From contig JABLTJ010000012.1 of assembly GCA_013166775.1 (NCBI GenBank), positions 18,132 through 82,131 on the forward strand: a DNA stretch of 64,000 nt, written 5' to 3'. Position 1 is the stretch's first letter, and every line of letters begins with the position of its first letter. The stretch is from Promethearchaeati archaeon. Lineage in GTDB: Archaea > Asgardarchaeota > Heimdallarchaeia > Heimdallarchaeales > Heimdallarchaeaceae. Shown piece by piece: positions 16,527 to 25,651 of the stretch. The translations under genes and the position numbers were made by a program. The notes below the pieces were generated by a model. The model had not been told where the DNA came from. It worked only from the letters and a program-made list of their open reading frames with translations, and searched no databases.

Positions 16527-17774
16527 ATGCTAATAACAGAGAAAAAATCCCTCAAAATTCAAGAAAGGGACATGACTAATATTCTCAAGTTTAAAGAGAA
16601 AAACGAAATTACTGATCTAAATGTAAGAAATAAGAGAGTACTCGTAAGAGTTGATTATAATCTACCTCTAGATTCTGACGGAAATATAGCTGATGATAGA
16701 AGAATCAGATATACTCTTCCTACAATTTACTATCTTCTAAATGAGAACTGCAAGATAATTCTGATGTCTCACTGGGGAAGACCAAAAGGAAAGATTGTAG
16801 AAGAATTGAGACTTGATCCAATAGCAAGAAGATTAAGAGAATTACTGCCATTATACAGAATTTACAAAGTTGATGATTGTATAGGAAATGAAGTAAAAGC
16901 TATGGCAAATAAGCTAAATCAACAGCAAATACTATTGCTTGAAAATACTCGTTTCCATCCTGAAGAACAGAAGAACGATGATGATTTTGCTAAGGAATTA
17001 GCAAATTATGCAGATGTTTTCATAAATGAAGCTTTTGCTACTGCTCACAGGGAACATGCTAGCACTTGTGGAGTAGCTAAATTTATCGAGGAAAAAGCAA
17101 TTGGATTCCTCATGGCAAAAGAATTAAAATTTCTATCACATACAATTGCTGAACCTAATCGTCCAATGACAGCTATAATTGGAGGAGCTAAGATTGAAGA
17201 TAAATTACCTGCTATTAAAAATCTGATTGGTTTAGCAGATAATATTCTTATTGGTGGTTCAATTGCTTTTACTTTTCTTTTAGCACAAGGTTATGAAGTT
17301 GGAATGTCTCAAAAGGATTTAGCATATATTGACACAGTTAAAGAGTATGTTCAATTAGCAAACGAAGTAGGTACAAAAATCTATATTCCCTCAGATGTGG
17401 TCGCAACTGAAGATCTAAGAAGAATCATACCTGTTGAAATTGTATCAACTAAAGAAATGAATAAAAGACAAATTGGTGCAGATATTGGACCAGAGACTAT
17501 CAAGGAATATACAGAAGTATTAGGAAATTCAAAAGAAGTTCTTTGGACAGGACCAATGGGAATATTCGAACAGAAAGAGTTTGAAAAAGGGACAAAAGAA
17601 CTAGCTCAGTTCCTTGTAGAAAACAATATAACTACATTTGTAGGTGGAGGAGATTCCGCAGCAGCTTTCGAGAAATTTGACTTTGAGAAAGATATTTCAT
17701 TTGTATCAACAGGAGGAGGAGCATCTTTAGCGGTCATGAAAGGAGAACTCTTGCCAGCTATTGATTATCTTTAA
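16527..17774 (+). CDS. pgk: Phosphoglycerate kinase
   Basis: This 415-residue kinase transfers phosphate between 1,3-bisphosphoglycerate and ADP in glycolysis/gluconeogenesis. Seen motifs: RVDYNLPLD, LMSHWGRPKG, LLENTRFHPEE, GGAKIEDKLPAI, WTGPMGIFE and the C-terminal VGGGDSAAAF and STGGGASLAVMKGE of the nucleotide site. The ATG at 16527 has AGGTG 8 nt upstream. The ATG at 16572 (M16) is also possible and closer to the family N-terminus. A TATA-like AAATTATAAATTATA lies at about 16487-16501. The 3' end overlaps the convergent epimerase gene by 17 bp. No other glycolytic gene is adjacent. Confidence 0.96.
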   Translation: MLITEKKSLKIQERDMTNILKFKEKNEITDLNVRNKRVLVRVDYNLPLDSDGNIADDRRIRYTLPTIYYLLNENCKIILMSHWGRPKGKIVEELRLDPIARRLRELLPLYRIYKVDDCIGNEVKAMANKLNQQQILLLENTRFHPEEQKNDDDFAKELANYADVFINEAFATAHREHASTCGVAKFIEEKAIGFLMAKELKFLSHTIAEPNRPMTAIIGGAKIEDKLPAIKNLIGLADNILIGGSIAFTFLLAQGYEVGMSQKDLAYIDTVKEYVQLANEVGTKIYIPSDVVATEDLRRIIPVEIVSTKEMNKRQIGADIGPETIKEYTEVLGNSKEVLWTGPMGIFEQKEFEKGTKELAQFLVENNITTFVGGGDSAAAFEKFDFEKDISFVSTGGGASLAVMKGELLPAIDYL

Positions 17775-18765
17775 ATTCTTTCCATTTCTCAAGTAGCTTC
17801 TGTTCTTTTTTAGGATTTAGTCCACCTGCAAATCCGTAGTTGTATTTCTTGGGAGCGATTTTTTCCCATTCTAATATATCGATTATTGTATCCTTAAGTT
17901 GTCTAAAAGCTAATCCTTCAGCGATAGCTTTACCAATGTTACAGCTATTTGTCATTAATAATAACTGGTCACTAGTTGTCCAGAAAGGTAATTCTCTCCA
18001 TTGTCCAATCTTGTTTTTCAGCAAAAATTCATTAGAGACCCAAGTGAATTCCCCTTTACTTTTACTTACCTCTTTGCAAGTGTTCAAAATTTGACCAATT
18101 GTTAGCTTGTAATCAGGTCCTGTAACGTTGAAATCACCGCCTTTTCCTTGATTAATCATCTTGAAAACCCAACGAGCTATATCGGAAGCATCTATTAACT
18201 GAATAGGATATTCATAACCAACAGGAGCAAGAATTTCACCACCTTTTTCAACTCTCTTCACCCAATAAGAAAAGCGGTTTGTTTTGTCATATTTACCTAC
18301 AATCAAACCTGCTCTAACATTCAATGCTTTGGTTCCAAATACGCGATTATTTATTTTTTCAGCTAGTGCTTTATTTACTCCATATCGTGTAGCTAATGTT
18401 TTCTTCTGATTTACTCGTGTAGGTGTAGTTTCATCAAAATTAGGTTTTACTTCAGAATAAGTTTCAATGCTTGAAATAAATGTGTAGTGTTTGACTTGGT
18501 CTTTAAGTAGATGAGTAGATTCTTCAACAACTTGAACCAAATTTTTCATATAACCTATGGTATCAATAACACAATCCCATTCTCTTCCCTTAAGAGATTC
18601 CAAATCCCCTTTCTTTCTATCTCCAATTAATTTTTCAACATCAGGATAGATTTCTCTGTTTGATTTTCCTCTATTAAAAAGAGTAATCTCATAACCTAGA
18701 TTTAGAGCCTGTTCAACGAAATGTCTTCCAAGAAAATGTGTCCCCCCTAGTATTAAAACTCGCAT
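17758..18765 (-). CDS. NAD-dependent epimerase/dehydratase (SDR, GGTHFLGR type)
   Basis: A 335-residue extended SDR. It starts with the Rossmann glycine motif MRVLILGGTHFLGRHFVEQA, has FNRGKSN after beta2, and a RYGVNKALAEK segment that carries the Tyr-x-x-x-Lys catalytic pair. It is closest in pattern to the GGTxFxGR subgroup that includes CSP41-like proteins and UDP-sugar epimerase relatives. The substrate is unknown but a nucleotide sugar is likely. The frame opens at a GTG three codons upstream; the ATG at 18765 begins exactly at the Rossmann strand and is preferred. A second SDR lies 60 bp upstream in the same orientation, so the two may be co-transcribed. Confidence 0.85.
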   Translation of the reverse strand: MRVLILGGTHFLGRHFVEQALNLGYEITLFNRGKSNREIYPDVEKLIGDRKKGDLESLKGREWDCVIDTIGYMKNLVQVVEESTHLLKDQVKHYTFISSIETYSEVKPNFDETTPTRVNQKKTLATRYGVNKALAEKINNRVFGTKALNVRAGLIVGKYDKTNRFSYWVKRVEKGGEILAPVGYEYPIQLIDASDIARWVFKMINQGKGGDFNVTGPDYKLTIGQILNTCKEVSKSKGEFTWVSNEFLLKNKIGQWRELPFWTTSDQLLLMTNSCNIGKAIAEGLAFRQLKDTIIDILEWEKIAPKKYNYGFAGGLNPKKEQKLLEKWKEFKDNQ

Positions 18766-18824
18766 TATGATCACTTGACATTCGATGTTTTATGCAATCG
18801 ATAAAGGAAGAAATAAACGGACAT

Positions 18825-19814
18825 TTATTTAATTTGTGCTGTTTTGAGATTTGTTTTATAATAAGGAGATTTTCGAATTAAATATCTTCTAATAAAAGAA
18901 CGCAACAAGAAAACAAAAAAACGCGAATATCGCATTTTATCATTTATTTCTGCAAGAAAATCGTCAAATGAATGATGTTGGTAATTCAATAATTTCTGCG
19001 ATTCTTCAGTTTCTAACCAATTAGTATAATACCAATCATCCTTCGTTTCTGGTTCTTTGAAAACTGCTTCTGGAAGCATCCCAATTCCTAATACTTGAAA
19101 ATACTTAGTCAGAAAATCACGATTTATATACTGACATTTCTTACCTCCACCAAGCATCATAATTCTTCCTTCAGTTTGAAATGTAACAGCATTAGCAAAG
19201 GCAAGTCCTACATCATAAGTATGAGCAAATTCTATTTTTTGTCCCATAGGTATTTCATATAGAAGATTCATTGCATTATCTCTAAGGGATAGTGAAGGAA
19301 CAGCAGTGGTTCTAAAAATTATCCATGGTAATCCACTTTCTTGGATGATATTTTCTGCTTCAGCTTTTGTTTTAGTATAAACATCTGAGGGATTGATTGG
19401 ATGTTCTACGGTTCTAGGAGGCAAATCTGGAGCTTGAGGACCATAGATAGATATCGAACTTGGAAAAATAATCTTTGGTGGATTCTTTTGCTTTTTCGCT
19501 TCTTTCAAAAGAACTTTTGTCCCTTCAACATTAATTAGATAAGCAAGTGCAGGTTTTTTCTCAGTAAGTGGAGGAGTTATACCTGCTAAATGAATTATAC
19601 AGTCTTGATCTTTTACTGTTTCAGCGATTAAAACCTCATTTAGGATATCTCCAAAAATTGTTTTGAAATCATACTCTCTTAGAAGTCGTTTAGCGAATTT
19701 TAGATTCTTATTTGTAAGCAGGTCAAAGCAAGTAACACAGTGTTTTGCTTTTGCTAGAAACTTCAAAGTACTCTGTCCCAAATTCCCATATGCACCTGTA
19801 AGGAGAACATTCAT
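18825..19814 (-). CDS. NAD-dependent epimerase/dehydratase (extended SDR)
   Basis: A 329-residue SDR with the N-terminal NAD site MNVLLTGAYGNLGQSTLKFL, the acidic VTCFDLLTN after beta2, the IIHLAGITPP strand, catalytic SSISIYG and YTKTK (Tyr-x3-Lys), and IIFRTTAVP of the substrate domain. The C-terminus is basic (RYLIRKSPYYKTNLK) and ends in a hydrophobic/basic helix that may sit at the membrane. It is likely a nucleoside-diphosphate-sugar epimerase or related enzyme; the substrate is not visible. It lies upstream of the second SDR in the same direction. Confidence 0.85.
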   Translation of the reverse strand: MNVLLTGAYGNLGQSTLKFLAKAKHCVTCFDLLTNKNLKFAKRLLREYDFKTIFGDILNEVLIAETVKDQDCIIHLAGITPPLTEKKPALAYLINVEGTKVLLKEAKKQKNPPKIIFPSSISIYGPQAPDLPPRTVEHPINPSDVYTKTKAEAENIIQESGLPWIIFRTTAVPSLSLRDNAMNLLYEIPMGQKIEFAHTYDVGLAFANAVTFQTEGRIMMLGGGKKCQYINRDFLTKYFQVLGIGMLPEAVFKEPETKDDWYYTNWLETEESQKLLNYQHHSFDDFLAEINDKMRYSRFFVFLLRSFIRRYLIRKSPYYKTNLKTAQIK

Positions 19815-19874
19815 AATTAGAAGTATTCTGATAAGAAATTTAAGCTTTCTTAAGGAAGAAAAAAGAGAAGAAGA

Positions 19875-21653
19875 TTATTTCTTACGTTTCGATGAGCTAC
19901 CTTTTGTTAGTGAATACGTAATAACAGAGACTATTATCTGCAAACCTAGAACAACGCCAGCCATTATTAGAATCTCTGATAAGCTTAGTGAAGTGAATAA
20001 TCCAGTTTTAGTTTCTTCAGCAATCTCTACATATTCTACATTTGAAATTGCACTGGTTCCATACTCGTTATTTGCAAGGATAGCATAGTAATAAAAACCA
20101 GTTTCGTTTAGTGTATCAGTAAAAGAAACATCAGTAGTAATAGATAGAGGTTCCCTTCCTGAAATTGACCAGATGTAAGAAGTATCACGATAGACAGCAT
20201 ATTCTTCTGCACTCAAGATTTCACTCCATTCTAAAGAAACATTCCCGATGGATGAAGGATTAGGTATAATTGGAGATAATATTGGAATAGAGGGAGTACC
20301 AGCAAATTTACGATAACAGATATCAGGATCGGTTCCTGAGCTGTCAAGATCTTCCTGTTCAATCCAGACGCAAGAAACAAAACCAAATGAATCTACTTCT
20401 AATTCTGGTTGATGCGATAAATCATTACTCTCCACAGATACGACTTCAGTTATAGACCATTGATTTATACTTGGATCCCTAAACTTGAAGAATATGTCAA
20501 AATCCGTTCCAGCCCCACTATATTCTGTTGCATCATACCATGCAACAAAAACAAAACCGTTTTTGTCTACGACTATATCTGGATGTTCAGTACTATGTCT
20601 GCTTTCACTAGAAACAACTTCAGTTAAACCCCAAGAATCAGAAGAAGTATAGAGCTTTTTGTAGAATAAATCCTGATTAATACCTGAATCTAAATAATCA
20701 GCATAATCAGCCCATATTACATGTATATCGTCATTTTGATCAAGAGCAATTTTAGGATTATATGAATTTAGGTCACTAAAAGAATTTAATAGGTTCAGAT
20801 CAGACAATGTTGAAGTATAAACATTCCATCTTCGATAAAAGATATCACCGTCAGTGTCAGCTCCGAGTATATCAGTATAATCATACCAGACAAAATGCAC
20901 ATCACCCGAGAGTGAGTTTGCTACAATTTGAGGTTTATAGGCATAAGCGCTACTTTCAGTTGAAATCAATGTAGTTGATGACCATGAAGAAGCTGTATCA
21001 TTGTAAAATTTCAAGAAAATATCGTTATCTCCATCAGCTCCGAGAATATCTGTTGGATCTGACCACGCAATGTATAAATTATCATTGTTGTCTACATAAA
21101 TAGTCAACTCTTCATGTATCGTTAGAGTACTATCAGTTGAAATCACAGAAGTAATAGTCCATGATCCCCCAGCATTTTTCTTTTTGTAGAAAACATCTCT
21201 ATCTGTATCAGCACCTAAATAGTCAGACCAATCTGTCCAAGCAATATGTATGTCATCATTTGTATCCACTGCTATTACTGGATGAAGAGAGGTATCAGTA
21301 CTTTCTGAAGACACTAATTCAAGAGGAGACCAAGTTTCAATCTCTGAGTTATATGAGATATAGAATATATCCGAATCTCCACCAGAACTAAGTAGATCTG
21401 GTGTATTATCGTACCAAACAACATGAATGTTATTATCTGAATCTATTGCTATTTGAGGACTATATGCGTTAGCTGTACTGGTATCTGATAAAATTTCATA
21501 GTTAGACCAGAACCAGGAGGAATTTGCATTTGGAAGAGAAGGATGAGCATCATTATCAATAAAAGCTTGAGGTAGAATACAACAGGAAATCATTAAGGAC
21601 AAGGTTATTAAAACAGCTAAAACTAATCTAAAGAATATGTCTATTTTTTTCAA
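19875..21653 (-). CDS. Surface seven-bladed Asp-rich propeller protein with Fn3-like domain and C-terminal anchor (copy A)
   Basis: A 592-residue exported protein. N-terminal signal peptide (about 1-32, with a CC in the hydrophobic part). Seven repeats of about 58 residues follow (about 70-460), each with an HVVWYDxTDxLGADxDxDIFYKK-type blade. Then comes a fibronectin-III-like domain (EYAVYRDTSYIW to TGFYYYAILANNEYG) and a membrane helix EILIMAGVVLGLQIIVSVITY with a Lys/Arg tail. The Asp-rich D-x-D loops at each blade probably bind calcium. It is likely a cell-surface recognition or adhesion protein anchored by the C-terminal helix. The start is TTG with a GTGAT site upstream. Paralogues: copies B, C and D in this window. 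Confidence 0.85.
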   Translation of the reverse strand: MKKIDIFFRLVLAVLITLSLMISCCILPQAFIDNDAHPSLPNANSSWFWSNYEILSDTSTANAYSPQIAIDSDNNIHVVWYDNTPDLLSSGGDSDIFYISYNSEIETWSPLELVSSESTDTSLHPVIAVDTNDDIHIAWTDWSDYLGADTDRDVFYKKKNAGGSWTITSVISTDSTLTIHEELTIYVDNNDNLYIAWSDPTDILGADGDNDIFLKFYNDTASSWSSTTLISTESSAYAYKPQIVANSLSGDVHFVWYDYTDILGADTDGDIFYRRWNVYTSTLSDLNLLNSFSDLNSYNPKIALDQNDDIHVIWADYADYLDSGINQDLFYKKLYTSSDSWGLTEVVSSESRHSTEHPDIVVDKNGFVFVAWYDATEYSGAGTDFDIFFKFRDPSINQWSITEVVSVESNDLSHQPELEVDSFGFVSCVWIEQEDLDSSGTDPDICYRKFAGTPSIPILSPIIPNPSSIGNVSLEWSEILSAEEYAVYRDTSYIWSISGREPLSITTDVSFTDTLNETGFYYYAILANNEYGTSAISNVEYVEIAEETKTGLFTSLSLSEILIMAGVVLGLQIIVSVITYSLTKGSSSKRKK

Positions 21654-21703
21654 ATTTTAATCACTAATTGAAAGGATTCTCAATAGTAACTATAAATTTT
21701 GTC

Positions 21704-21731
21704 CAAAAAAAAAAGTAAAAAAAAGAAGAAA
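21704..21731 (-). terminator. Double oligo-T terminator after propeller copy B
   Basis: On the minus strand two T runs of 8 and 10 bases (A runs at 21705-21724 on the plus strand) follow the stop of copy B and separate it from the promoter of copy A. This suggests the tandem copies are transcribed separately. Confidence 0.5.
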
Positions 21732-23513
21732 CTACTTCTTCTTACCTTTTGAGGGTGGTGTCTTCAGAATTACAACCATCGTTAGTGTCAGAATTATCTG
21801 TAAAGCACCCACTATACCAACGATTATAATGACTTCTCCCCAATTAAAATCTTCAAAGAATCCTTGTTGATCAGCTGGATCATGAACTACGACTGATTCA
21901 ACATTTGATAAATCACTATCTGCATAATCATTACTCGCTATTACTGAATAGTAGTAAGTTCCGCTTGCATTCAACTCATCCTCGAAAGTATTCGTACTAA
22001 CAGAAGCTATTGGAGTTAGAGAATCAGTGGTTGAGATGTATGATAAATCTCTATAGATGTCATAATTTAAAGCACCAAAGGATTCTTCCCAATCAATTGT
22101 TATATTTCCAACTATTGATGGATTAGGTGAAATTGGGTATAAAGTAATATCCTCAGGCGGTCCTACGAATTTTCGATAGAAGATATCATAATCAAACCCA
22201 CAACCATCATAATCTGTCTCATCATACCATACAATATGAACATGACCTAAACCATCTACAGCAATAATAGGAACAAATGAATTAAGTGTCATTTCATTGG
22301 AAACTAGTGTTAATGATGACCAATCATCAGAAGGTGAATTTTTAAATTTATAATAGATATCATAATCAGAACCAGTGCCTGGAAAAGGTGTTAAGTCTTC
22401 CCACGTAACATGTACTATTCCCTTCTTATCTACTGCTACTGTAGCATAAGTAGATACGGTTGTACTTTCGATGGTGATAACTTCAGTCGTTGACCAAGAT
22501 GATAATTGAGGATCATAATATTTGTAAAAAATATCTTTATCTACACTAGACTCTTCATAGTCTGTTATATCTTCCCAAACAATATGTATCTTCCCTACAT
22601 TGTCAATAGTCATGGATGGATGGCGTGAATCGTCAGTACTTTCAGAGCTGATAAAAATAAGTGGTAACCAATCTGCTTCTGCGACCATGTATTTTTTATA
22701 AAAAATATCTTGATCAGCCCCACTACCTAAATCAGAGTAATCATACCAAGCAAAGTGAATATCATCATTATCAGCTATAATAACATCTGGATTATATGAA
22801 CCAGTATCTGATTCTGTAGACACTAAAGTCATTCCCAACCAGGTACTTGTTAATACAGTTAGACTATTGTAAAAAATATCATAATCTGAACCTCCAAGAT
22901 CACCAACATCTGTTTGGTCTGTCCAAGCTATAGATGGATTTCCACTATTATCAACATCAATTGATACCTGCTGTAAATTTGCTGTACTATCAGTGGACAC
23001 TAGTTCTGAAGTAGTCCAGACCCCTGCAGGAGTTCTTCTTTTGTAGAACACATCACGATCTGAACCAGCACCAAGAATGTCTGTAAAATCTACCCAAGCA
23101 ACGTGGATATTGTTATTTTTGTCAATAGCTATTGCTGGGTTGTCAGAATTTCCACTACTCTCAGTTGATACAGTTTCAGGATCTGACCAAATTTTTGTTT
23201 CAGAGTCCCATCTCATGTAAAATACGTCTCTATCAGAACCTGATCCATCTAAATCACTAGTATCATCATTGAATACGAAATGAATGTTATTATTATCATC
23301 AATTTTAATGGCTTGACCATGAGAATCATCACTAGTTTGAGATAGAACCTCAACAGATGGCCAGAACCATGTCGATTTGTCACTTTGAACTACTTGATAG
23401 ACATTGTTCGAGATATTTTGTTCACCTTGAATTCTAATTAACAAAGAGCTAGAAAACATCATAGTTGATAAAATCAAACTTAAACAGAAAAACAGTTTTT
23501 TTCTTTTTACCAT
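21732..23513 (-). CDS. Surface seven-bladed Asp-rich propeller protein (copy B)
   Basis: A 593-residue paralogue of the downstream gene with the same layout: signal peptide (1-30), seven blades ending in D-x-DIFYK motifs, an Fn3-like domain with the opening SPNPSIVGNITIDWEE, and a C-terminal helix GEVIIIVGIVGALQIILTLTMVV with a Lys tail. The ATG has a GAGGT Shine-Dalgarno 7 nt upstream. Copies A and B are tandem duplicates that have diverged, which fits diversification of surface proteins. The ligand is unknown; metal binding by the Asp loops is inferred. Confidence 0.85.
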   Translation of the reverse strand: MVKRKKLFFCLSLILSTMMFSSSLLIRIQGEQNISNNVYQVVQSDKSTWFWPSVEVLSQTSDDSHGQAIKIDDNNNIHFVFNDDTSDLDGSGSDRDVFYMRWDSETKIWSDPETVSTESSGNSDNPAIAIDKNNNIHVAWVDFTDILGAGSDRDVFYKRRTPAGVWTTSELVSTDSTANLQQVSIDVDNSGNPSIAWTDQTDVGDLGGSDYDIFYNSLTVLTSTWLGMTLVSTESDTGSYNPDVIIADNDDIHFAWYDYSDLGSGADQDIFYKKYMVAEADWLPLIFISSESTDDSRHPSMTIDNVGKIHIVWEDITDYEESSVDKDIFYKYYDPQLSSWSTTEVITIESTTVSTYATVAVDKKGIVHVTWEDLTPFPGTGSDYDIYYKFKNSPSDDWSSLTLVSNEMTLNSFVPIIAVDGLGHVHIVWYDETDYDGCGFDYDIFYRKFVGPPEDITLYPISPNPSIVGNITIDWEESFGALNYDIYRDLSYISTTDSLTPIASVSTNTFEDELNASGTYYYSVIASNDYADSDLSNVESVVVHDPADQQGFFEDFNWGEVIIIVGIVGALQIILTLTMVVILKTPPSKGKKK

Positions 23514-23669
23514 AATAAAACCTCTAAAGCTAAGATACTGTAATTGAACCTATAAGTATTTTCTAGAAAAGTTAGATTTCAGAATTAATGAATTAATTTA
23601 TAAATGCTTCAACTTACCGCTCATCGCAAGAGAGTCTCTCTCTTTTAAGAAAATAATTCGGTGAAAAAA

Positions 23670-23978
23670 ATGACAATTAAAATTACGGTTTTAAAGATGC
23701 TTAATCCAAAGGAAGTATTTGGGAAAGAGATAAAGAATCCAGAAGGAAAAACTGTTCCTACATGCTCTGCTTTCGAAGAAGGGCAAGAATTTCTAATTGA
23801 GAAACTAAATAAACCGGAAAATTTCTGTGGATGGGCATGGAGAGATATCTACAAGGATTTATCTGTTTTAGATTTTGGCGGAGATTTTAGCTGGTCTGAA
23901 CCAAATCAAGCAATAACTTGCTGTACAGATGGTATGAGACCTGTGATTTTCAAATTGGAAAGATTGGTAGAACAGTAA
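23670..23978 (+). CDS. TIGR04076-like small protein
   Basis: This 102-residue protein has the features I recall for the TIGR04076 family: a strand ITVLKMLNP, a central CSAFEEGQEF, the FCGWAWRDIYKDLSVLDFGG core and the C-terminal CCTDGMRPVIFKLERL. Conserved Cys residues (in TCSAF, FCGWAW and ITCCTDG) suggest metal or substrate binding, but the function is unknown. A GTG at 23661 is also in frame; the ATG at 23670 is preferred because GGTGA lies just upstream with 5-nt spacing. The stop overlaps the next gene's start (TAATG), indicating an operon with the NTF2-like genes. Confidence 0.65.
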   Translation: MTIKITVLKMLNPKEVFGKEIKNPEGKTVPTCSAFEEGQEFLIEKLNKPENFCGWAWRDIYKDLSVLDFGGDFSWSEPNQAITCCTDGMRPVIFKLERLVEQ

Positions 23979-24811
23979 TGATAAATGAAGAAATTCCACT
24001 CATAGAAGAAGCTCTTCGAAATTATGGTGAAGCATTCCAAGAGTGGAACATAGAAAAATTATCAATTGCTTTTCACCCTGAAGCTATGACTTATTGGTTT
24101 ATTCCAGAGAGAGGAGGTTTCATCAAGGGTTATTGTTACGGATGGATTAGAATGTTCTTGAGAAACCAGAAAGATAATCCAGGAACCAATTTCATACCCT
24201 TTCCTGAAGAAATTGACTATGAGGGAACAGCAGCTTATGTTAGATTGAGATTTCTTGTTGAAGATGCTCAGGATCCAAGAGATACTACTGATTATCTAAC
24301 ACTACTGAAGTTCAGAGAAGGTTGGAATATCATTCACAAATCAGGTTTTACTAGGAGTATTTCTTTAGAAGAACTTAACACTATTCTTAAAGAGAAACAG
24401 GAAACAGTCAGAAATAATCCTGAGGAAGTAGAAAAAATCGAAAGAGTTCTAAAAACATATGCGGATGCATTTCATGAATTAGACAAGAATAAAGTTGTTC
24501 AGGTTTTTCATAACGATATGAAAGTCAATAGTTTAGATGTTGAAAATAATAAATTCAGGAATCGGTTCAGATCTCTTGCTGATTGGAGAGAAGTTATTGA
24601 TAATCACAAAAGAATGAATATATCTTTTAAAACAGAAGTAGAAAAAATAGATCAGCTTGGCAGTTCTGCTGTAGCAAAAATGAGATGGTTTGCTTTTAGA
24701 GAAGATGGAACATCCGAAACTGTTGATTTTCTTACTTTGCTTAAAGTTGATGGAAGATGGCTAATAGTAAATAAGACTTGCTATAGTCAGTTTAAGCCAA
24801 AAAAAGATTGA
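23978..24811 (+). CDS. Tandem NTF2-like (Lumazine_bd_2/SnoaL-type) protein 1
   Basis: A 277-residue protein built of two NTF2-like domains (about 1-130 and 150-277). Each has a helix opening (EEALRNYGEAFQEW; RVLKTYADAFHEL), a central strand pair and the closing DYLTLLKFREGWNIIHK or DFLTLLKVDGRWLIVNK, typical of the putative lumazine-binding/DUF4440-like group. Such domains are cone-shaped cavities that bind or isomerise small molecules. The ATG at 23978 overlaps the upstream stop (TAATG); a longer frame to 23918 lies inside the previous gene and is not used. It is followed 12 bp later by a paralogue. Confidence 0.75.
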   Translation: MINEEIPLIEEALRNYGEAFQEWNIEKLSIAFHPEAMTYWFIPERGGFIKGYCYGWIRMFLRNQKDNPGTNFIPFPEEIDYEGTAAYVRLRFLVEDAQDPRDTTDYLTLLKFREGWNIIHKSGFTRSISLEELNTILKEKQETVRNNPEEVEKIERVLKTYADAFHELDKNKVVQVFHNDMKVNSLDVENNKFRNRFRSLADWREVIDNHKRMNISFKTEVEKIDQLGSSAVAKMRWFAFREDGTSETVDFLTLLKVDGRWLIVNKTCYSQFKPKKD

Positions 24812-24823
24812 TTTCTTATTGAG

Positions 24824-25651
24824 GTGAAGAAGATAAAGAATAATAATTTAACAGAAATTCAAGAAATCAAGAATACTGTTCACGATTTCTATAATGGAAT
24901 CTTTGAACATGACTATGATAAAATCTGTTCTTTTTTTTATTCAGAAGGAAAATCAATGGGTTACAGTTCTAGAAGAAAGGAGATTGGTATTGTTTCCAGA
25001 AATCATTGGAAAGAGATGTTTGAAAATAATCCAATAGATCCTAATCAGAGATATCACTTTGAGATAGCAAATATTGAATATTTCAAAACTGCAGCAACAG
25101 TTCAAATTGACATCTGGGAGGAATTTGATGAAACTAGGATGGAATACAGAGATTTTCTATCTCTACTTAAATTGGAAAGTAAGTGGTTGATTGTAAACAA
25201 GGTTTTTCACAGCAATACTATGCAAATAAACAAAACAGCAGTGAAACAAAATGGGGAAACGGAAATGAAACATAAACAAACAGATGATATAGATCTGATA
25301 ATTAAGACAGTTCAGTATTATATAGACGCTGTTACTAATATTGAGCTTTCTAAAGTGAAAAAAGCTTGGCACACAAACGGCCAAAGAATATTTGTTGATA
25401 AGAAAAGCAATGAAATTGTTTTCTTAGAAAGTCCAGTGAAAGACGATGTTAAGAAGATAGAGTCTGCACTTAAGAACACAAAACAAAGATGCATGATTGA
25501 GAGCATAAATAAGAGTGGTACATCTGCTACTGCACGAATTAAATGGTTTGTTGAGAGTCCAGATTGGGTAGGTACTGAGATAAATTTCTTGTCACTTCTC
25601 AAAAGGGAGGATAAATGGGAAATTGTAGGAAAAATTGCTCACAAAGATTAG
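24824..25651 (+). CDS. Tandem NTF2-like protein 2
   Basis: A 275-residue protein, again with two NTF2-like domains (about 10-130 and 150-275) ending in DFLSLLKLESKWLIVNK and NFLSLLKREDKWEIVGK, and a short linker rich in Lys, Gln and Thr. It is the second NTF2 gene of the operon, 12 bp after the first. The start is unclear: the annotated GTG lies within a GAGGTGA sequence that itself looks like the ribosome-binding site, and no ATG follows until about codon 45. An ATA start six bases downstream of GGTGA is a possibility. The 3' end overlaps the convergent nucleotidyltransferase gene by 4 bp. Confidence 0.7.
   Translation: MKKIKNNNLTEIQEIKNTVHDFYNGIFEHDYDKICSFFYSEGKSMGYSSRRKEIGIVSRNHWKEMFENNPIDPNQRYHFEIANIEYFKTAATVQIDIWEEFDETRMEYRDFLSLLKLESKWLIVNKVFHSNTMQINKTAVKQNGETEMKHKQTDDIDLIIKTVQYYIDAVTNIELSKVKKAWHTNGQRIFVDKKSNEIVFLESPVKDDVKKIESALKNTKQRCMIESINKSGTSATARIKWFVESPDWVGTEINFLSLLKREDKWEIVGKIAHKD

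Noticed and set aside
23628..23645. Short AAGAGAG/CTCTCTT hairpin upstream of the TIGR04076-like gene
   Set aside because: Arms are simple-sequence purine/pyrimidine runs that pair by chance; no repeat elsewhere.
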